Positions 21,440-35,800 of a stretch of DNA of 64,000 bases are shown in pieces. The position numbers and the translations under genes are program-made. Below the pieces are notes generated by a model. The model was given only the letters and a program-made list of their open reading frames with translations, searched no databases and had not been told where the DNA came from. Position 1 is the first letter of the stretch. The number at the start of each line of letters is the position of its first letter. The stretch covers positions 15,353,063 through 15,417,062 of the forward strand of contig NC_135559.1 in the NCBI RefSeq assembly GCF_964340395.1. The letters run 5' to 3'. The stretch is from Glandiceps talaboti (lineage: Eukaryota; Hemichordata; Enteropneusta; Spengelidae).

Positions 21440-22690
21440 TCTGCTGTCTGAGAGGGGAGTGGAAAACACTCTACCCACTTGGAGAACTGGTCCACCATCA
21501 CTAAGATGTGTTGGTTACCTTGGTCCGTCACTGGGAGGGACCAAGGAAGTCAAGGTGAACTCTCTCCATTGGGGCACCTGCATGAAATTTTGTGAGTGGG
21601 CACCTGTGATGTCGGGTAGGCTTTTTACTGAGATTGCATGCCGTGCATGAAGACACGAATCGTTCGACATCTTGGGTCATACCATACCAAAAGTACTTCT
21701 CTTGTACTTTGGCCTTGGTCCGGACAATTCCCTGATGTCCTGATGCCGGAATATCGTGTGATAGCTGCAGGACTTCGGTCTGCAAGGATTTTGGAATTAC
21801 CAGAGTCCTGGGCATGTCTTGCTCAATTTGGTGCCAGAGTACCCCTCCCTCAAGGAAGAAGGTATCACGATTCACCCAGTAAAATTTGGCAGCGGGAGCC
21901 CCAATGAATAGTTCTGCAATACTCGGTTCGGTTTTATCGTGGAGCCAGGAGATCAGTGACTGCAAGTCCTGGTCCTTGGCTTGAGCTTGAGAGAGGTCTT
22001 TGTCAGTGTAGCCCAAGAAGGAGATGCCTTCATTTGCTCGGTGATATCGCGTCACCACTGCAACTTTGGGTGGGCCTTTTAGTTCTGACTCCTTGGTCAG
22101 TTTGCACAGCTCAATGCTTGGGTACCAGTCCTGCGTCTCACTGTCTCCATCGGGGTTCTGGTTCTGAATATTTTCTGGCTCCCATAACCAAGTAGGAGCC
22201 TCATTTGTATGTACTCCGGAAGATCTGTCCTCCTGCACCAGATTGATGATGGCTAGAGGGACTACATTATCTACTTCCTCAATGAATGTGGCCCAGTTGT
22301 TGTGAGCCTTTAGGCAGTAGTGACATCCCCCACAGGGGAGAGCTTCCGGTTTTATCTCTGGAGAGAAACTAGAGCAAACATCCTGCGTTTGCAACCGGGA
22401 CAGGGCATTGGCATTTGCATGCATCTTTCCAGGTCGATGGCGGATAGTCATGTTGTACTGACTTAGCTCTTCTAACCACCTAGCGAGCTGCCCTTGAGGT
22501 TCTTTGAACCGTAGTAACCATAGTAGGCTACTATGGTCTGTTCTCACCTAAAGTAGTGTTTGAACTGTCTGGTGAACCTGACTACAGCCAACAGTTCTTT
22601 CCTGGTTGTGCAGTAACGCCGTTGTTCAGGGGTTAGGGAGTAACTACCATAGGCTATTACCTTCTCCTGGCCATCCTGAACTTGTTAGGG
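21440..22690 (-). mobile_element. Second Ty3/gypsy relic: RNase H to integrase core
   Basis: Minus-strand pol fragment. It starts near 22690 with RNase H (EKVIAYGSYSLTPEQRRYCT, RKELLAVVRFTRQF), is broken by a stop and shift near 22548, then runs open for 340 codons (21528-22547): LRTDHSSLLWLLRFKEPQGQ, HRPGKMHANANALSR, a long spacer, and the integrase HHCC finger (LSHDIPASGHQGIV, CTACNLSK). The core begins at ERVHLDFLGP, with the first catalytic Asp; a one-base shift follows, then NQHILVMVDQFSKWVE. It is cut off near 21440 where the plus-strand fragment begins. The sequence is clearly different from the gypsy copy at 9928-13085, so it is another family. Confidence 0.85.
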
Positions 22691-23175
22691 AGCGATCAGT
22701 TTTTACATTGACTTTTTGTTTGAACCATTTTCAATACTTGGGTGATTCTAGAATCAAACCATATTTCCATTTTGTAGTTATACTACATGTATTTTCTGCA
22801 AAATGCAAAATGGCTGGTGTGACCACTACAATAGGGAACACAATCTGAATGATGTTATGACTTGAGAGTGAGTATTCAGAATTTTACTGAAAGGAACATT
22901 TGAAGATCACATCAAGCACAAGCCAAGTTGCATGTCTTTGAACAGAAAATATAGAATTTCTATGTCAAGACAAAGTGTTGTTGGTTCTGTGGTGCTCGAT
23001 TTATTCTCAAATCTTTTTCTCCATTGAGCTGGTTAAGGCAGTCTATGTGTGCGTAAGGGTGTTGTCACTTCTCACCTTCAAATCACAGCGACAATGCTCC
23101 TTATAAATAGAATGATTTGAAAAAACCCCAGTGGTGAATGTTTTCTCGCTCATTTGAAGTGACACATTGCCATTG
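22691..23175. other. Non-coding stretch, nothing assigned
   Basis: A+T-rich sequence beyond the upstream edge of the gypsy relic. No gene, element or structured repeat is apparent. Confidence 0.4.
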
Positions 23176-23373
23176 ACACATACTATTATGATGTAGAACA
23201 AGCAGGTTATACATCCAGTATTTTCTGTTTGAATGTGTACAACATGGCTTGGATGTGGTATAATGTGTGATATGACACATACTATTATGATGTAGAACAA
23301 GCAGGTTATACATCTAGTATTTTCTGTTTGAATGTGTACAACATGGCTTCAGATGTGGTACAATGTGTGATGT
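23176..23373. repeat. Two-copy tandem duplication, about 99 bp unit
   Basis: ACACATACTATTATGATGTA through ATGTGGTATAATGTGTGATATG occurs twice head to tail with only a few changes. The high similarity suggests a recent event. Confidence 0.9.
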
Positions 23374-23483
23374 GTAAACATAACTAACTGGGTTGCCATA
23401 CTGTTGATGGCTGCACAGTATTATGACCAATTACAGCTCTCTCTTTCACTTTAAGGGGTCAACAACCTCAATAGTTGATTTTC

Positions 23484-23787
23484 CGGTTCCAAGATGCATT
23501 GCGCGAGATGATGTCGCTTATGTTGTTACATTTAGTCATGTTTTGTCTATATTACGTTTGAAATAACATTTTCATCAGGAAATTATGGAAAGACATGTTG
23601 ACCTCTGATTATGAGTGATTTTATAGAACAAAGACTAAACATCATCAATAACAGACAGTGATTTTACAGGTGAACCAAGGGTACGGTCAGGTGACAACTA
23701 TCCCCCTGAGTAGCATGTACAACCCTCTCAGCGTGTACACAATACATGGTATTGTATGGAGAGACGTGCAATGCATCTTGGAACCGG
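23484..23787. repeat. Possible MITE with 20-bp terminal inverted repeats
   Basis: CCGGTTCCAAGATGCATTGC at 23484-23503 is the exact reverse complement of GCAATGCATCTTGGAACCGG at 23768-23787. The roughly 260 bp between them are non-coding. This fits a small non-autonomous DNA element, though target-site duplications were not identified. Confidence 0.5.
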
Positions 23788-24829
23788 CAACAGGTCTATT
23801 TCATACTGCACAAGCAGAAGGGGTAATAAAAATTATGAATATGAACAGTTCATACTATCTCTGCTTACAATCAATAAATTTATTGCAAAATGCTATTTCA
23901 TTGACATTGAAATTACACTGAAGTTGAAATACACACACTGAAAAGTTAATGCAGTAGTGTACATAGGAAATCATCTTATCATAAAATACAATCTCTTAAT
24001 TGAAAAAATTAATTTTACAATATTCAGTGTTCATATCTTTCTAAAAATGTAACATTTATTTGCCTATAAACATTCTTTGGCAAGGCTACTCACTTTCTAT
24101 CAGAGTATCAGAATTTGTGAGAAAAGTCCTTGAATTAAGTCTAGAATTTAACTTACAAGTTTGTGGTTTCATGTTATTTCTCCCCCCCCCCCCCATAAAA
24201 GAGATTATAAACTCAATTTTAGCAGTGAAATGACATGAAATACAAAGTGAGCTGCCAATAGCATTATCATGACACAAACTGTTTAGTTAAAAAACCACAA
24301 AATATGCTAATCATATATATTATGCAAATGATATGTAAATATTTTGTTAAGGACATTTTAAATTATAATCAAGTGAAAGTATAAAAAAAATCAGTGTGCA
24401 CCTGTTCAAGAGTTGAAAAATAAAGTTCCTAAAATTCATCACAACTTTTTAAAATTCCAATTAGCAATTTATTAAAACAAAACATTAGAAATTTCATTTT
24501 CTTTGAAACAGAATAATAAAATTACTTTGCATAATACGAAGGGTGTTGGCACATAGTAAATAAGTTGGATTTGATGTCACACCTCTTGAAACAATGACCA
24601 CATGTCCAGTTGATGAGGACAGCTGCATGATCAAAGAGAAAAAGGCACTCACTCCAAACATTGTGTATTTATGAGAAGAGCGTCTTTGTCTGATGGACAT
24701 AGATACCAAGATGAACCAGTGTGTTTTGGTAGTGTTTGGAAACATTGGTGACAGAAGGGGATTATATCGGGCAAAGTTTTTTCGTACAATGACCACAATC
24801 AACACAGATTTTAACCTAGTTACTGCCTT

Positions 24830-25210
24830 TAACAAAACATTGGTAGGGAACCCTTGGTAAAATGACTGGGGAACTCAGGTAGATTTTATCTACTTACCAC
24901 CCATAACAAAAACACTGGTAGGGAACCCTGGTAAAATGACTGGGGAACTCAGGTAGATTTTACCTACTTGCCACCAATAACTAAAACACTGGTAGGGAAC
25001 CCTGGTAAAATGACTGGGGAACTCAGGTAGATTTTGCCTACTTACTGCCCTTAACTAAAACACTGGTAGGGAACTTTGGTAAAAAGACTGCCCAGTGGGG
25101 AACTCATATAGATTCTATCCTGGTAAAATGACCTACGGAATACAGGTAGATTTTTACCTACCAGTACTTTTATATCCCTTTAAGAAAACCACTGGGAGAG
25201 AACTCTGGTA
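24830..25210. repeat. Minisatellite, about 93 bp unit, four copies
   Basis: The unit contains ACACTGGTAGGGAACCCTGG, TAAAATGACTGGGGAACTCA and GGTAGATTTTACCTACTTAC. The rightmost copies are degenerate. It lies about 400 bp past the PANK4 stop codon, so it may be in or just beyond the PANK4 3' untranslated region. Confidence 0.85.
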
Positions 25211-25584
25211 TAATGACTGAGGAACTTGTTTAAATTTTACTTCAATGTAACCCATACCTAAAAGACTAATCAATTCAACAGCTGTATCAAAACAGTATGA
25301 AGGTGGGACCACCAAACAACATTACATTTCACATATACATGATGGCAGTGTGCCGTCCAAACAAATTTGATGCACCACCGATGCACGTAATTTCTAGTGA
25401 TACACCGATATTTAGTGTTCCCCCATCTCTTACTATGTGGTGACTCACAAGAAATGCCAGTTTTTATCATTTTGACTCACAACAACAAAATTTGGCTATC
25501 ATTAGAGGTCACACTGCTTGACGATGATATCATTTGTCTGACAGCGAGATATATGCCTTCAGACCATACACATCATTCCCATGT

Positions 25585-28500
25585 TCAATGTTCCTCAGCT
25601 TTTGTTGTTTCAGTTGATGGTTGATCATTTTTCCTATAAGCTTTTTCATATTTACACATAACACTGAAGATGTCACCACCAAGTCGGTTGGCCAACCATT
25701 TGTTCTTTAGTACTGCTAGTTTGAGTGATTCACAGGTAAACTTTGCATCAAAATTTGTGTGTACAGCTCGACCCATTCCTTCAAAAATCAGAAGATCAGC
25801 TCGCTTGCACCGTTCAGCTACAACTTGGTCAACCCGACTGTAAGAAAGAAATGATTTTGGTCAGAAATAGATTTTATTCAGTAATTTGGATACTAGAATG
25901 GTCATCACACCTACCTTTGATCAAGACATGGTGATGCACCACACCCCATACCACACTACACGATAACACAACACCAGAGGGCAGTGCTTATTAGAAAGGT
26001 CTATCAAACCTACCTTAGATCAAGACATGGTGATATACCAAAACATTGAAGGGCAGTGTTTATTACAAAAGTCTATAACACCCACCTTAGATCAAGACAC
26101 GATGCACCAAAACACTAGAGGGCGATGTTTATTACAAAGGTCCACCTTAGATCAAGATGTGACGCACCAAAACACTAGAGGGCGATGTTTATTGCAAAGG
26201 TCTATAACACCCACCTTAGATCAAGACATGGTGATGCACCACCAGATTCTAGTAGCTGCAGTCTTCTTTCTTCCAAAGCTAGTGCGATATCGGAATCTAA
26301 TTCAGCTACTCTGTTAGTTACTATCATCAACTCATTATGTGTGATGTCATTTAATGCTGGTTTGGAATTGGCAGATAATGTCACCTGTAGAGAAAATAAA
26401 TATCAAATAACTAATTATAAATTATAATTACAAGATGCAAAAACATCTCGGTGTAATCACTTCCATCATGGATATAAGTATTTTTGCCAAGTTTTTGGAA
26501 CCCTGGTAACAGGGAGGAAATTTGGTAAATGTTACATACTTTCCATTCCCTGTACATGTACCATAATTTTGGTGGAGAATTCTGGAAATATCCAGACAAC
26601 TCAGGCAGGTTTGACTAACTTTGTGTCCTTAAAGAACACACGGTATTGAAGTAACATGATCTACTCATATTATCAAGGCTGCACTGCACTCATTTGAAAG
26701 TTACATTAGTAGATATGATATTGGCGGAGAATATTTATCACACAAGTTGTTGATTATATATATTTTGGCATATATAGTCATTGGTTCTATGCAAGCAATG
26801 TTAGCAAAATGATGTCATATGACGGTCGTGCATTCTCACATGTAGTTAGTCTGTAAGGTACGCCGTGACGGGGCGCCCTCAACCATCGGCCAACCCCTAA
26901 CAGTGATAACGGCCGATGAGGGCGAAACGTCACGGCGTATCTTACAGTCTAACATGTAGTATCCCGGTATCCCTCCCATCTATGGAATACACTGCCATTG
27001 GAAATACGACAAAAATCATTAGTTAACACCTTCAATAAGAACTTACAGACATATCTATTCTCCAGAACATTCTAACCATACAGCACCTCTGAACTCAACA
27101 TCATCGTGGAAACTGCCACTTTATAAATTCACTGATCGATTGATTGACTGACTGATTGATTGATTAGCAAAAACAACTATGATAAACAATTCTTTTGGAA
27201 AACTTGTAGCAATTAAAGGCAGTTTACACTGGGATGTTTATAACTAAATTCTAGAGAGGTCATACGATGCAGGCACTATTTATAAAACTGTTACACTTTT
27301 CCAAGCATTCCTGTGATTAGCCTTTTATACGCTCTTATTAATATTAGGATTAACAATTTAGGTATGAGAAAGAATGGTCTGGCACAGCTATGCAATTCTT
27401 ATGGCTCCATTGGTAAGATGATATTAATGTGAAAACCTGGGATTGAATTATGGGCCTTTAAAATCTCATATTACGTGGTTGGTGTACTTACATGGGTTCC
27501 TCTCTTTAACAACTCCCTGACAAATGGAAATATGCCAAGTACAATATCAGCACCACTGTTATCTACAAAGATAATGGCCAAGTCATGGGGTGGACCCTGA
27601 AAACAATAATATATACACAGTATCAAGTATATTGCTGTTTACAAAAATAATTTGCAAGTTTCAACATGAAACATATATCAAAACAATCTCATTGGATAGC
27701 AAAGAAGAGGTCAGAGTTCAGCATGAATCTCATTGGATAGCAAAACAAAGGGTCAGAGTTCAGTATAAATCCAAAGAATTTCATTGGATATCAAAGCAAA
27801 GGGTCAGAGTTCAGTATAAATGAAAGGGAAGGTCAGACGTCAGTATAAATCCAATGAATCTCATTGGATTGCAAAGCAAAGGTCATATTTCATTCAAGCC
27901 AGAATCAGGAGTTATTACCTTCAACCTTTCAATCCATGCATCGATATCATCTATAAGCCAGGGTCTTTTTTGCAGTTTTTCCTTGGCATCACTAAAACCA
28001 AAATCTTCATCACTGTCCATTAATCTGAATTACAGAGAGACAGAGATGATTATAACAACTAGTTACATACATGCACTCATGTCTGTGTTTAAAACTTTGT
28101 TTTAGGTAAAATTGGTATTTGCATATTCTTTCAGAGAACAACTTTCATAACATCATCCAAGTGATGTCTACTAGATGTTTCATATTTTTAGACACTGTAA
28201 GTTGACTAGAGTTGACACTGGTGGTCTTAATCTGACTTTAATAAAAGACAAAAATTAACAGGTTAAGTTGGTCCAGAGTTGGGCTTGGGCAAGACCTCGG
28301 GCTTTCTGCTGTTTTTCTGTGATCGAGGGTGGAACACTTGGGTTGTCACCCTCACTAGCGACCTTTGATTGCCTTCACAATGAGCAGAATAGCTGATGGT
28401 CTAGTAGTAAGAATAGGCATGGTTAGTCCTGGTGCAAAAGGAGTATAAATCCAGACTAAGTTTTAAGTCAGGTTACATTACGTGTGTAAATGCATTTAGG

Positions 28501-31500
28501 CAATCTGGTCTGGCCCTCCCAGTCAATGATGAAAGTTTTAGCGACTGCCCATACATGACAGGTCGTGATTTAAGTTGGGTGTAAGTTGGGTAGCACATTT
28601 GACAAAGTAAATCTGAACATGAACCATAAGAATAAAGTCAGCCTAGAGTCGACTCTGGTTTCTGTAATGTGAAGAACATAGTAAATATATCTCTAAGTTG
28701 ACAAGACTTACTTGGTAACTTCCTTGGCACCCCAATCAAACACATTACCAGCCAGAATACCTTCTATTAGGGCAAACTGTCGTCCATACCAATTCATAGC
28801 AGACAATTGCTCTAAACGTTTGGGTAACAGTTTCAATGATCTCTCATTCTCCAACTGTTTCAACTGAAGGAAGAAATAATAATTGATTATTTTGACATCC
28901 TTTCTAATTTGACTATAATTGGGTGTAACATGTTATTAGTTTGATGAAAATTATAGAAAACAGTACTTTTAAATCTAGAAAACCAATCTGGCAAAAATAT
29001 CTAAATAAATTGTTCTTGGGGAACATAAAATATGTATGATATGCAGTGTTTTGGTGAACCTTTGATTTTTAAGTTCTAATAAGCGAATGAAAGTGCAGTA
29101 GAAAACACTACAAACATGAATGCAAAAACCCTCAAGTAATCTACAGAGGCATTCATGTATCATAGAGTTCTGTTATAGTAATACATAATATACCAGAGAT
29201 TACTTGCACTAATGTGTACGCATACTAGTGGTATTAGAACTGCAGGGCAATGCTGAAAAACGTTATTGCATACCTGCAAGTAAGTGATAAGTAAGTGATA
29301 TGCAAATGAGGACATGATTTTTCCTTGCACATGAAATTGCATGATCGCACAGTGTGATTTTTATGGAATTTGCGCTTTTCAATAAACAGAATCTCATCTT
29401 GTGTGAGTGCCAGTGTGGATACTAAAGCCTGGTGCACACTAGAGCAGTCAGCTTTATAGCAAAATTTCACTTGTGGCCATTTGCTCACGCCAATTCCTCC
29501 ACAGGGGAATTGGTGTGAGGAAATTGCCACAAGTGAAATTTTGCTCAGCTGACTGCTCTAGTGTGCACCTGGCTTTAGGGATATTTGCACTCATGCTTGC
29601 AGTGTTTTTTGCTGCACTTTCACTCACTATGCTTGTGAAAGTATGACCACAGAGAACACTGCAAGCACTCGTACAGATACTGTAAGTTTGCCACACTTGC
29701 ACTCACACTTCCTGGGGTTCTGTTATATTATTGAGTAGGTTGACTTACATGTGAGTAAGGATCTGCAAAACCCATTTCATTCAGACAGTGTTCTCTTGTA
29801 TCTAATAAACTACGTACTGTTAGAGATCCATATGCACTGTAATACAAAACATTACAAATTATGAATAATTTTGTTAAAGGATATCAACAGAAGTGGTACA
29901 GTATCAATACATAGTTACCTTGTATAACAAACAATCAACTACATGAATTGGTAAATAACATAAGGAAAAGTCCAGTCAGACTTATTTCTGCCTTTAATAC
30001 GCTAGTATTCTTGGTACCTGCAATAGCTTTTTACCTTACACTAGAGGGTTAAAATAGAACAAGAAGGTTGACTTATTCTCATGAGTGCCTACAATTATGC
30101 ATGTGTAGTACATGGAGCAAAAGTCAGTGTGTTGACCAAGAGAATCAAATGATCATTATGTTTATGATGTGCCTTGGCAAAATTCTATTTCGGTTACCGA
30201 GAATCGATTACTGCTATCAACTTGAATATGAATTTTGATAGGTGACAAAATAGCACCCCGGTAACTTACTCAACTTTAAAAAAGCCCTACTTCACTTGAT
30301 ATGTGTTCAGCCATTTTCTGGATTTCCTGCAAGGGTTTATGGGAAAACTTGACTCATGTTCAGCTATTTTGGGGATTTCCTGCAAGGGTTTATGGGAAAA
30401 ACTGACGGGTCAGTCATTTTGGGGATTTCCTGCAAGGGTGTATGGGAAACTTCTAGTGATGACATCATATTTACCACAGTCACTTTGTCTTGAAACCCTT
30501 TGTACTAGTAAATTTTGCGGCATTTGTCGAGAAAGCGTCTCAGATAAATCTGACAGGACTTTTCCCTTGATGATCTTGAAAATCAACAAACACAAAGAAT
30601 TCCTTTGTGGACGGGGGGAAAAATCAGCAAATACTCGGTTCATTATGAGTTTACCGAAATTACAGTAATTCATTGATTACTTACAAGGGTTGGTCTCTGA
30701 GGTCGTGCAATCTTTTCTTGTACTTCTCTTTAAATTCTTGTGCTCTCTCTATGGCATCTTCTGACTGTGGTTGACTTCTTGTAGCACAGTCGGCTACCTG
30801 TGATCAAATGATAAACAAGCCATTGAGAATGACATAGTCCCCGCTATGATTGGGTTTTAAGGAATTAGCACTACTCTGATCACGCAACAACACTTGTGAA
30901 CCTAAATCAAACAGACTTAGATATGTTGTGTCTGCTTGTCGGACATGGAACATGCCTACAACAATAAAGGATTGGTCGGGTATGGGGGATCATATCAATA
31001 TGAAAATGGATATGCAAATGTATGTCATAGAACACTGTCCTAATACCAACTCTGAATGAGATCTGTTCAAGCATGTCTGAGTTGGCTTTGGACATGGAAA
31101 ATTCACAAACAAAATGGCTGCCAGGCAGCCATATTGGATCGTATCATGACAAAAATGGATATGCACATGTATGTCATAGAACACTGTCCTAATACCAACT
31201 TCGAATGAGATCTGTTCAAGCATGTCTGAGTTATGGCTTTGGACATGGAAAATTTGCAAACAAAATGGCTGCCAGGCAGCCATATTGGATCGTATCACAA
31301 TGAAAATGGATATGCACATGTATGTCATAGAACACTGTCCTAATACTAACTTTGAATGAGATCTGTTCAAGCATGTCTAAGTTATGGCTTTGGACATGAA
31401 AATTCACAAACAAAATGGCTGCCAGGTGGCCATATTGGATCGTATCATGACAACAATGAATATGCACATATATGCCATAGAACACTGTCCTAATACCAAC

Positions 31501-32771
31501 TCTGAATGAGATCTGTGTGAGCATGTCTGAGTTATGGCTTTAGACAGGGAAAATTCGCAAACAAAATGGCTGCTAGGCGGCCATATTGGATCGTACCATA
31601 AAACAAATTGACGTGCATATGTATGCCATAGCATGTTGCCCCTGTACCAAGTTTGAAAAAAATCGGTACAGGCATCTCCAAGAAACGGCTGCGGACGGAC
31701 GGACGGACGGACGGACGGACAGACGGAACCCAATCCATAAGTCCCCGTTCCGGACTTCGTCCGCGGGGACTAATTATCAATATTATGAAATACTCCAAGA
31801 CCAAGGACACAGATGACAGTGAGATGGACAATATGATTCAGACAATGTGAACTTTTTGTTTTAAGTTCTCTTTTTTTTAAATGTTTCTTTTTCACTTTTT
31901 TTTTCTCTTTGGAAATTGCTCCTATCGATTTTCTTTTATGCAGACATATATATACACAATCACACAATTCTACAGAAATGTAATAGAGTAATACAAGCTG
32001 GCAAATCTAGCTTATCAGAAGAGGTCTACTGTACACTTAGGCAAGGCATTAGAGGAAACAAAGAAAGTTAGGAGCCAAGTATATACAACCTCAGTATTGT
32101 TTGGCAAAGATAAATAATAAAGCTAAAATAAGGCATAGTCAAGATATTATTTCCTGATTTATTGCCTGTTGTATGGTAAACATGTAGGTCAATAATAATT
32201 ACGTTAATCTTGATTTCTCCCGAGAAGTCCAGTGAGGGCTGTCTTTCATCGGTGCTGTGTAGTTAGTGCAGGGGTAATCCAGAGTGCCTGAGAAATTGGA
32301 AACCTGCTTTGTTTGGTAGAGTCAAACTGTACAACACTCCTCTTATTTGCAGTGTGGTGAATTTAGTCAAAACCCAGACTAGCTGTAGTGATAAGAGCCA
32401 TGTGACTTAACCACTCGGCCACCAACAACCTGGGCAAAGTCAATGTTGGCTGAACGTTGGAAAATTTGTGATGAGACAAACTTACCCTATCCAGTGCTTC
32501 TTCAAAACAATCTAACCAATACTGCCTAGCTTCTATATCTTTGGTTAGATCTACCACGTCAGGGTGATAGAGGGATGGACATACCAAAGCTGGTAGGGGT
32601 ACTAACATACGGTCTAACTTGTCCAACTCCAACATATCAAACTGTAATGAAACAAGTACAAATGTTCGTCTTAAACAAAAGAATGATTTTATATATCATC
32701 TGTATAGTTCCACTCATAAGATACGATAAAACTAATGTTAGAATTTCAAATTAAAACCCTGGCCTTTAAGA

Positions 32772-32811
<40 letters not shown>

Positions 32812-35800
32812 ATGAAATTGGCTGATCCAACTCCGCTGGTGATTACAATATCTATACTCACTGTACTACTCCTTCCCCTTGACAGAAAGCTAATAACTGG
32901 TGGAGGACTATTCAAACCAGAACTGCCAGCATAATTTTCACCCCATTGGTACTTGAAGGTGTCTGAAAAATTACACAAAGATACAATATCAGCAAATTGT
33001 GATGAAGTAATTTGTACATAAATATTGTCTTGTCACTAGGAATATGAAGTATGCTTTGGTACTCTAACAGATTCCTTTTTTCATCAACCATAATTATGAT
33101 AGTGGGGACAATTATTTGTTATAAGGGCTTGATATTTTGTTTACGTATGATAATTTCTTACTAGATTTATGGAATGTATATTATTACAACCATGTGTTTG
33201 TTAGCCTACATGTACACAATTATGTTCTACTACAGTGCAAGTACCAATAGCATGCACACTTATATTAATACATAGACCCTCCATGTGGATGGTCTATGTA
33301 AAAAGTAATGTGAGGTGCCTGAGAACGTGTTACTACTGAACCTCAATTCATCTAAAAATCTAAGTTATTCTATGATCAATACTAGCTGATGTCTATTACC
33401 AGGAGGGCTCTTATATAGTAACTATTTCCTGAGATGGAAAGCCAAGGAATAGTTTCTACGTAACAGCATGAGGGGTAATATGATGTCTACTAGTGCCTGA
33501 ATAAGGCAAGGCAATAAGTGTTTTATAACAAATCACATTCACTGGCACATATTCTTACCATCGTCAAAGCAAATTCTCAATTAGACTTCCATGCTATATG
33601 AATATTGCCCTTTGGAAAATAGAATGTGAATAGTGCCCCCTATATGCAAATATGTCCATACCATGTGGTATGCTCTAAGCCAATCACTGAGGGTTATATG
33701 AATATGATGTGTTATAATCAATGATAAACTATACATACTGTCTTCTTCAGCTCCTTTGAGAAAAGCACCAATGGCACCAAGATAACCTTCATGTCGTAAA
33801 TACAGACCTTGAACTTCACCCTAGGGTTGAATTTCAAAGAGAAAGTCATGTAAGGTGACGTTTGTAATCTGTAATGGTCAAACATTTTTGAAAATTTTAA
33901 CTTCACTTGGCGGTTAGGCTTCAAACAGAAAGTTATGCAAGGTGATGTTTGTAATCTGTTATGGTCAAACATTTTTAAAGATTTTGAACTTCTCCTGATG
34001 TGTAGATTTCTTGTGGAAAAAAGTACTATTAAAGGACCGTGAGGGCGCATTGTAATGTGAGGTGCCTGAGAATGTGTCACTATTGAACCTCAATTCACTT
34101 GATCTAAAAATCATTTGATTACATCACCATGAAGGCTAAACAAGCTTGGATATTAACAAGCATAAAATTAACACTTCATGAAAACATTGTAATATCTATT
34201 AGTTTAATTTGAATGCCATTCTTTTAATAATACAAGCTTTACAACTATAAATCATTAATTACATACATTAATTATTCAGATACTTTGAAAGTAATAAATT
34301 GATTTAATAATTGGTGTATGTTGTAAAATAATTAGTTCAATCCCTTGGTGGAAATGACATCGTTTAACTAATTATTTTCAGTCTTTTACAAAACCTTTCT
34401 AAGATACATACATACGTACATGCAAGCATGCATGCACGCATGCACACATACATACATATATACACACAGATAGATAGATATAGATATATACATACATACA
34501 TACATACACACACATAACACACACACACACATACATACGTACGTACATAGATACATACATACATGTACATAAGTACGTACGTACGTACGTACGTACATAT
34601 GTACATTACATACATACAATTTAGGTTTGCGCATAAAACCGTGAAGAAAATTTCTCAAATGGTAGAGAACACATTACCACACTCAGAGCACAAATTATGA
34701 AAAGAATAATAATGACTGTGAAATAAAACTTGGTTTTAATACTAGACTGACCTTTGACCAATAGTTGATGGCAAAGGTGATAGTATTCATGGTAACCTGT
34801 TGACCACGGATAAAATAACCACCAAAATACACTTTCTTCATACGATGTAAATTTGCATACAGACAGGCTATCTGACCAATACCATTACTTATCATATGCA
34901 ATAGGCTCTTGGCAATGTCTTCTTGTGAATATCCTGCTAAAAGTGTATCAAAACATTTCAAACAACATGAGGCCAACAAAAATAAATAAATAAAAAGAAT
35001 TGTTTCTGGTCAGGACATTCTCTCTACAGTGGTGTGACGACGGGAATTTCTTTATCTATTTATGTTTTTATTCTCAACAAACCTGTCACTCAAGCTACTC
35101 TTTATGACAGTTATATTTCTTTTTATTTATTTATAATAGTTTCTAGCAAGTGTGTATGTTATTGTTAGGCAGATGTCATTTTCTTGTTCATGATTGGCTC
35201 TGCAGTTGTCTTCACTGAAGTAGGGAGGGTTATTTTTGTGTTCCCCCAGATCTGCAGACTGCATGGGCTGGACATACACACACGAAAAAAGACCGATGTG
35301 AGGGTATTTAAGTGATGCACATGCTGACCACAAATGATTTTTTTTTTTTTTTTTTGGGGGGGGGGGGGGAACGACGACCTAATGAATGTCCTGGTGCCAT
35401 TGTTAACTAGCTCTTTATTGTCCTATGCATTATGGACCTAGCATTTACAATAGATGGGAAATTTTTTCTGAGGCTCTACTTTTGGCATATTAATGTAAAA
35501 AGCAAGATACAGATTAACTAAATCGGCCAAAATTGAAAATTGTTTCAAACCACACAATCAATTTCAAATCGGTATGTAATAGTATGTAGTGCTATGAATA
35601 TAAAGCCAGTATGTAGAAAGTAAAAAAATAGTTCTTTTGCCAACACTTTACTTTATTTTAACACTATGCATTTACTATTATAGAAAAAATTCACCCATTT
35701 GTCACTTTTGAAAGAATATTTGTAGTCAGGGGTACAAAACAACCATTAAAAGTAAAATCGATTTTGTAGGATGAGAACTAAAATGGCTCAACACCCCCCC

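Noticed and set aside
23658-23941. 87-codon plus-strand frame
   Set aside because: It overlaps one arm of a candidate MITE and shows no family features.
30990-31831. Overlapping minus-strand frames of 97 to 126 codons
   Set aside because: They are phased by the 150-bp tandem repeat and change frame between units.
32353-32424. Functional tRNA-Ser or tRNA-Leu gene
   Set aside because: The A box is good, but the B box and the acceptor and anticodon stems do not fit, so it is treated as a SINE relic.
34364-34658. Tyr/Val/Cys-rich minus-strand frames
   Set aside because: They translate a CATA/ACGT microsatellite.
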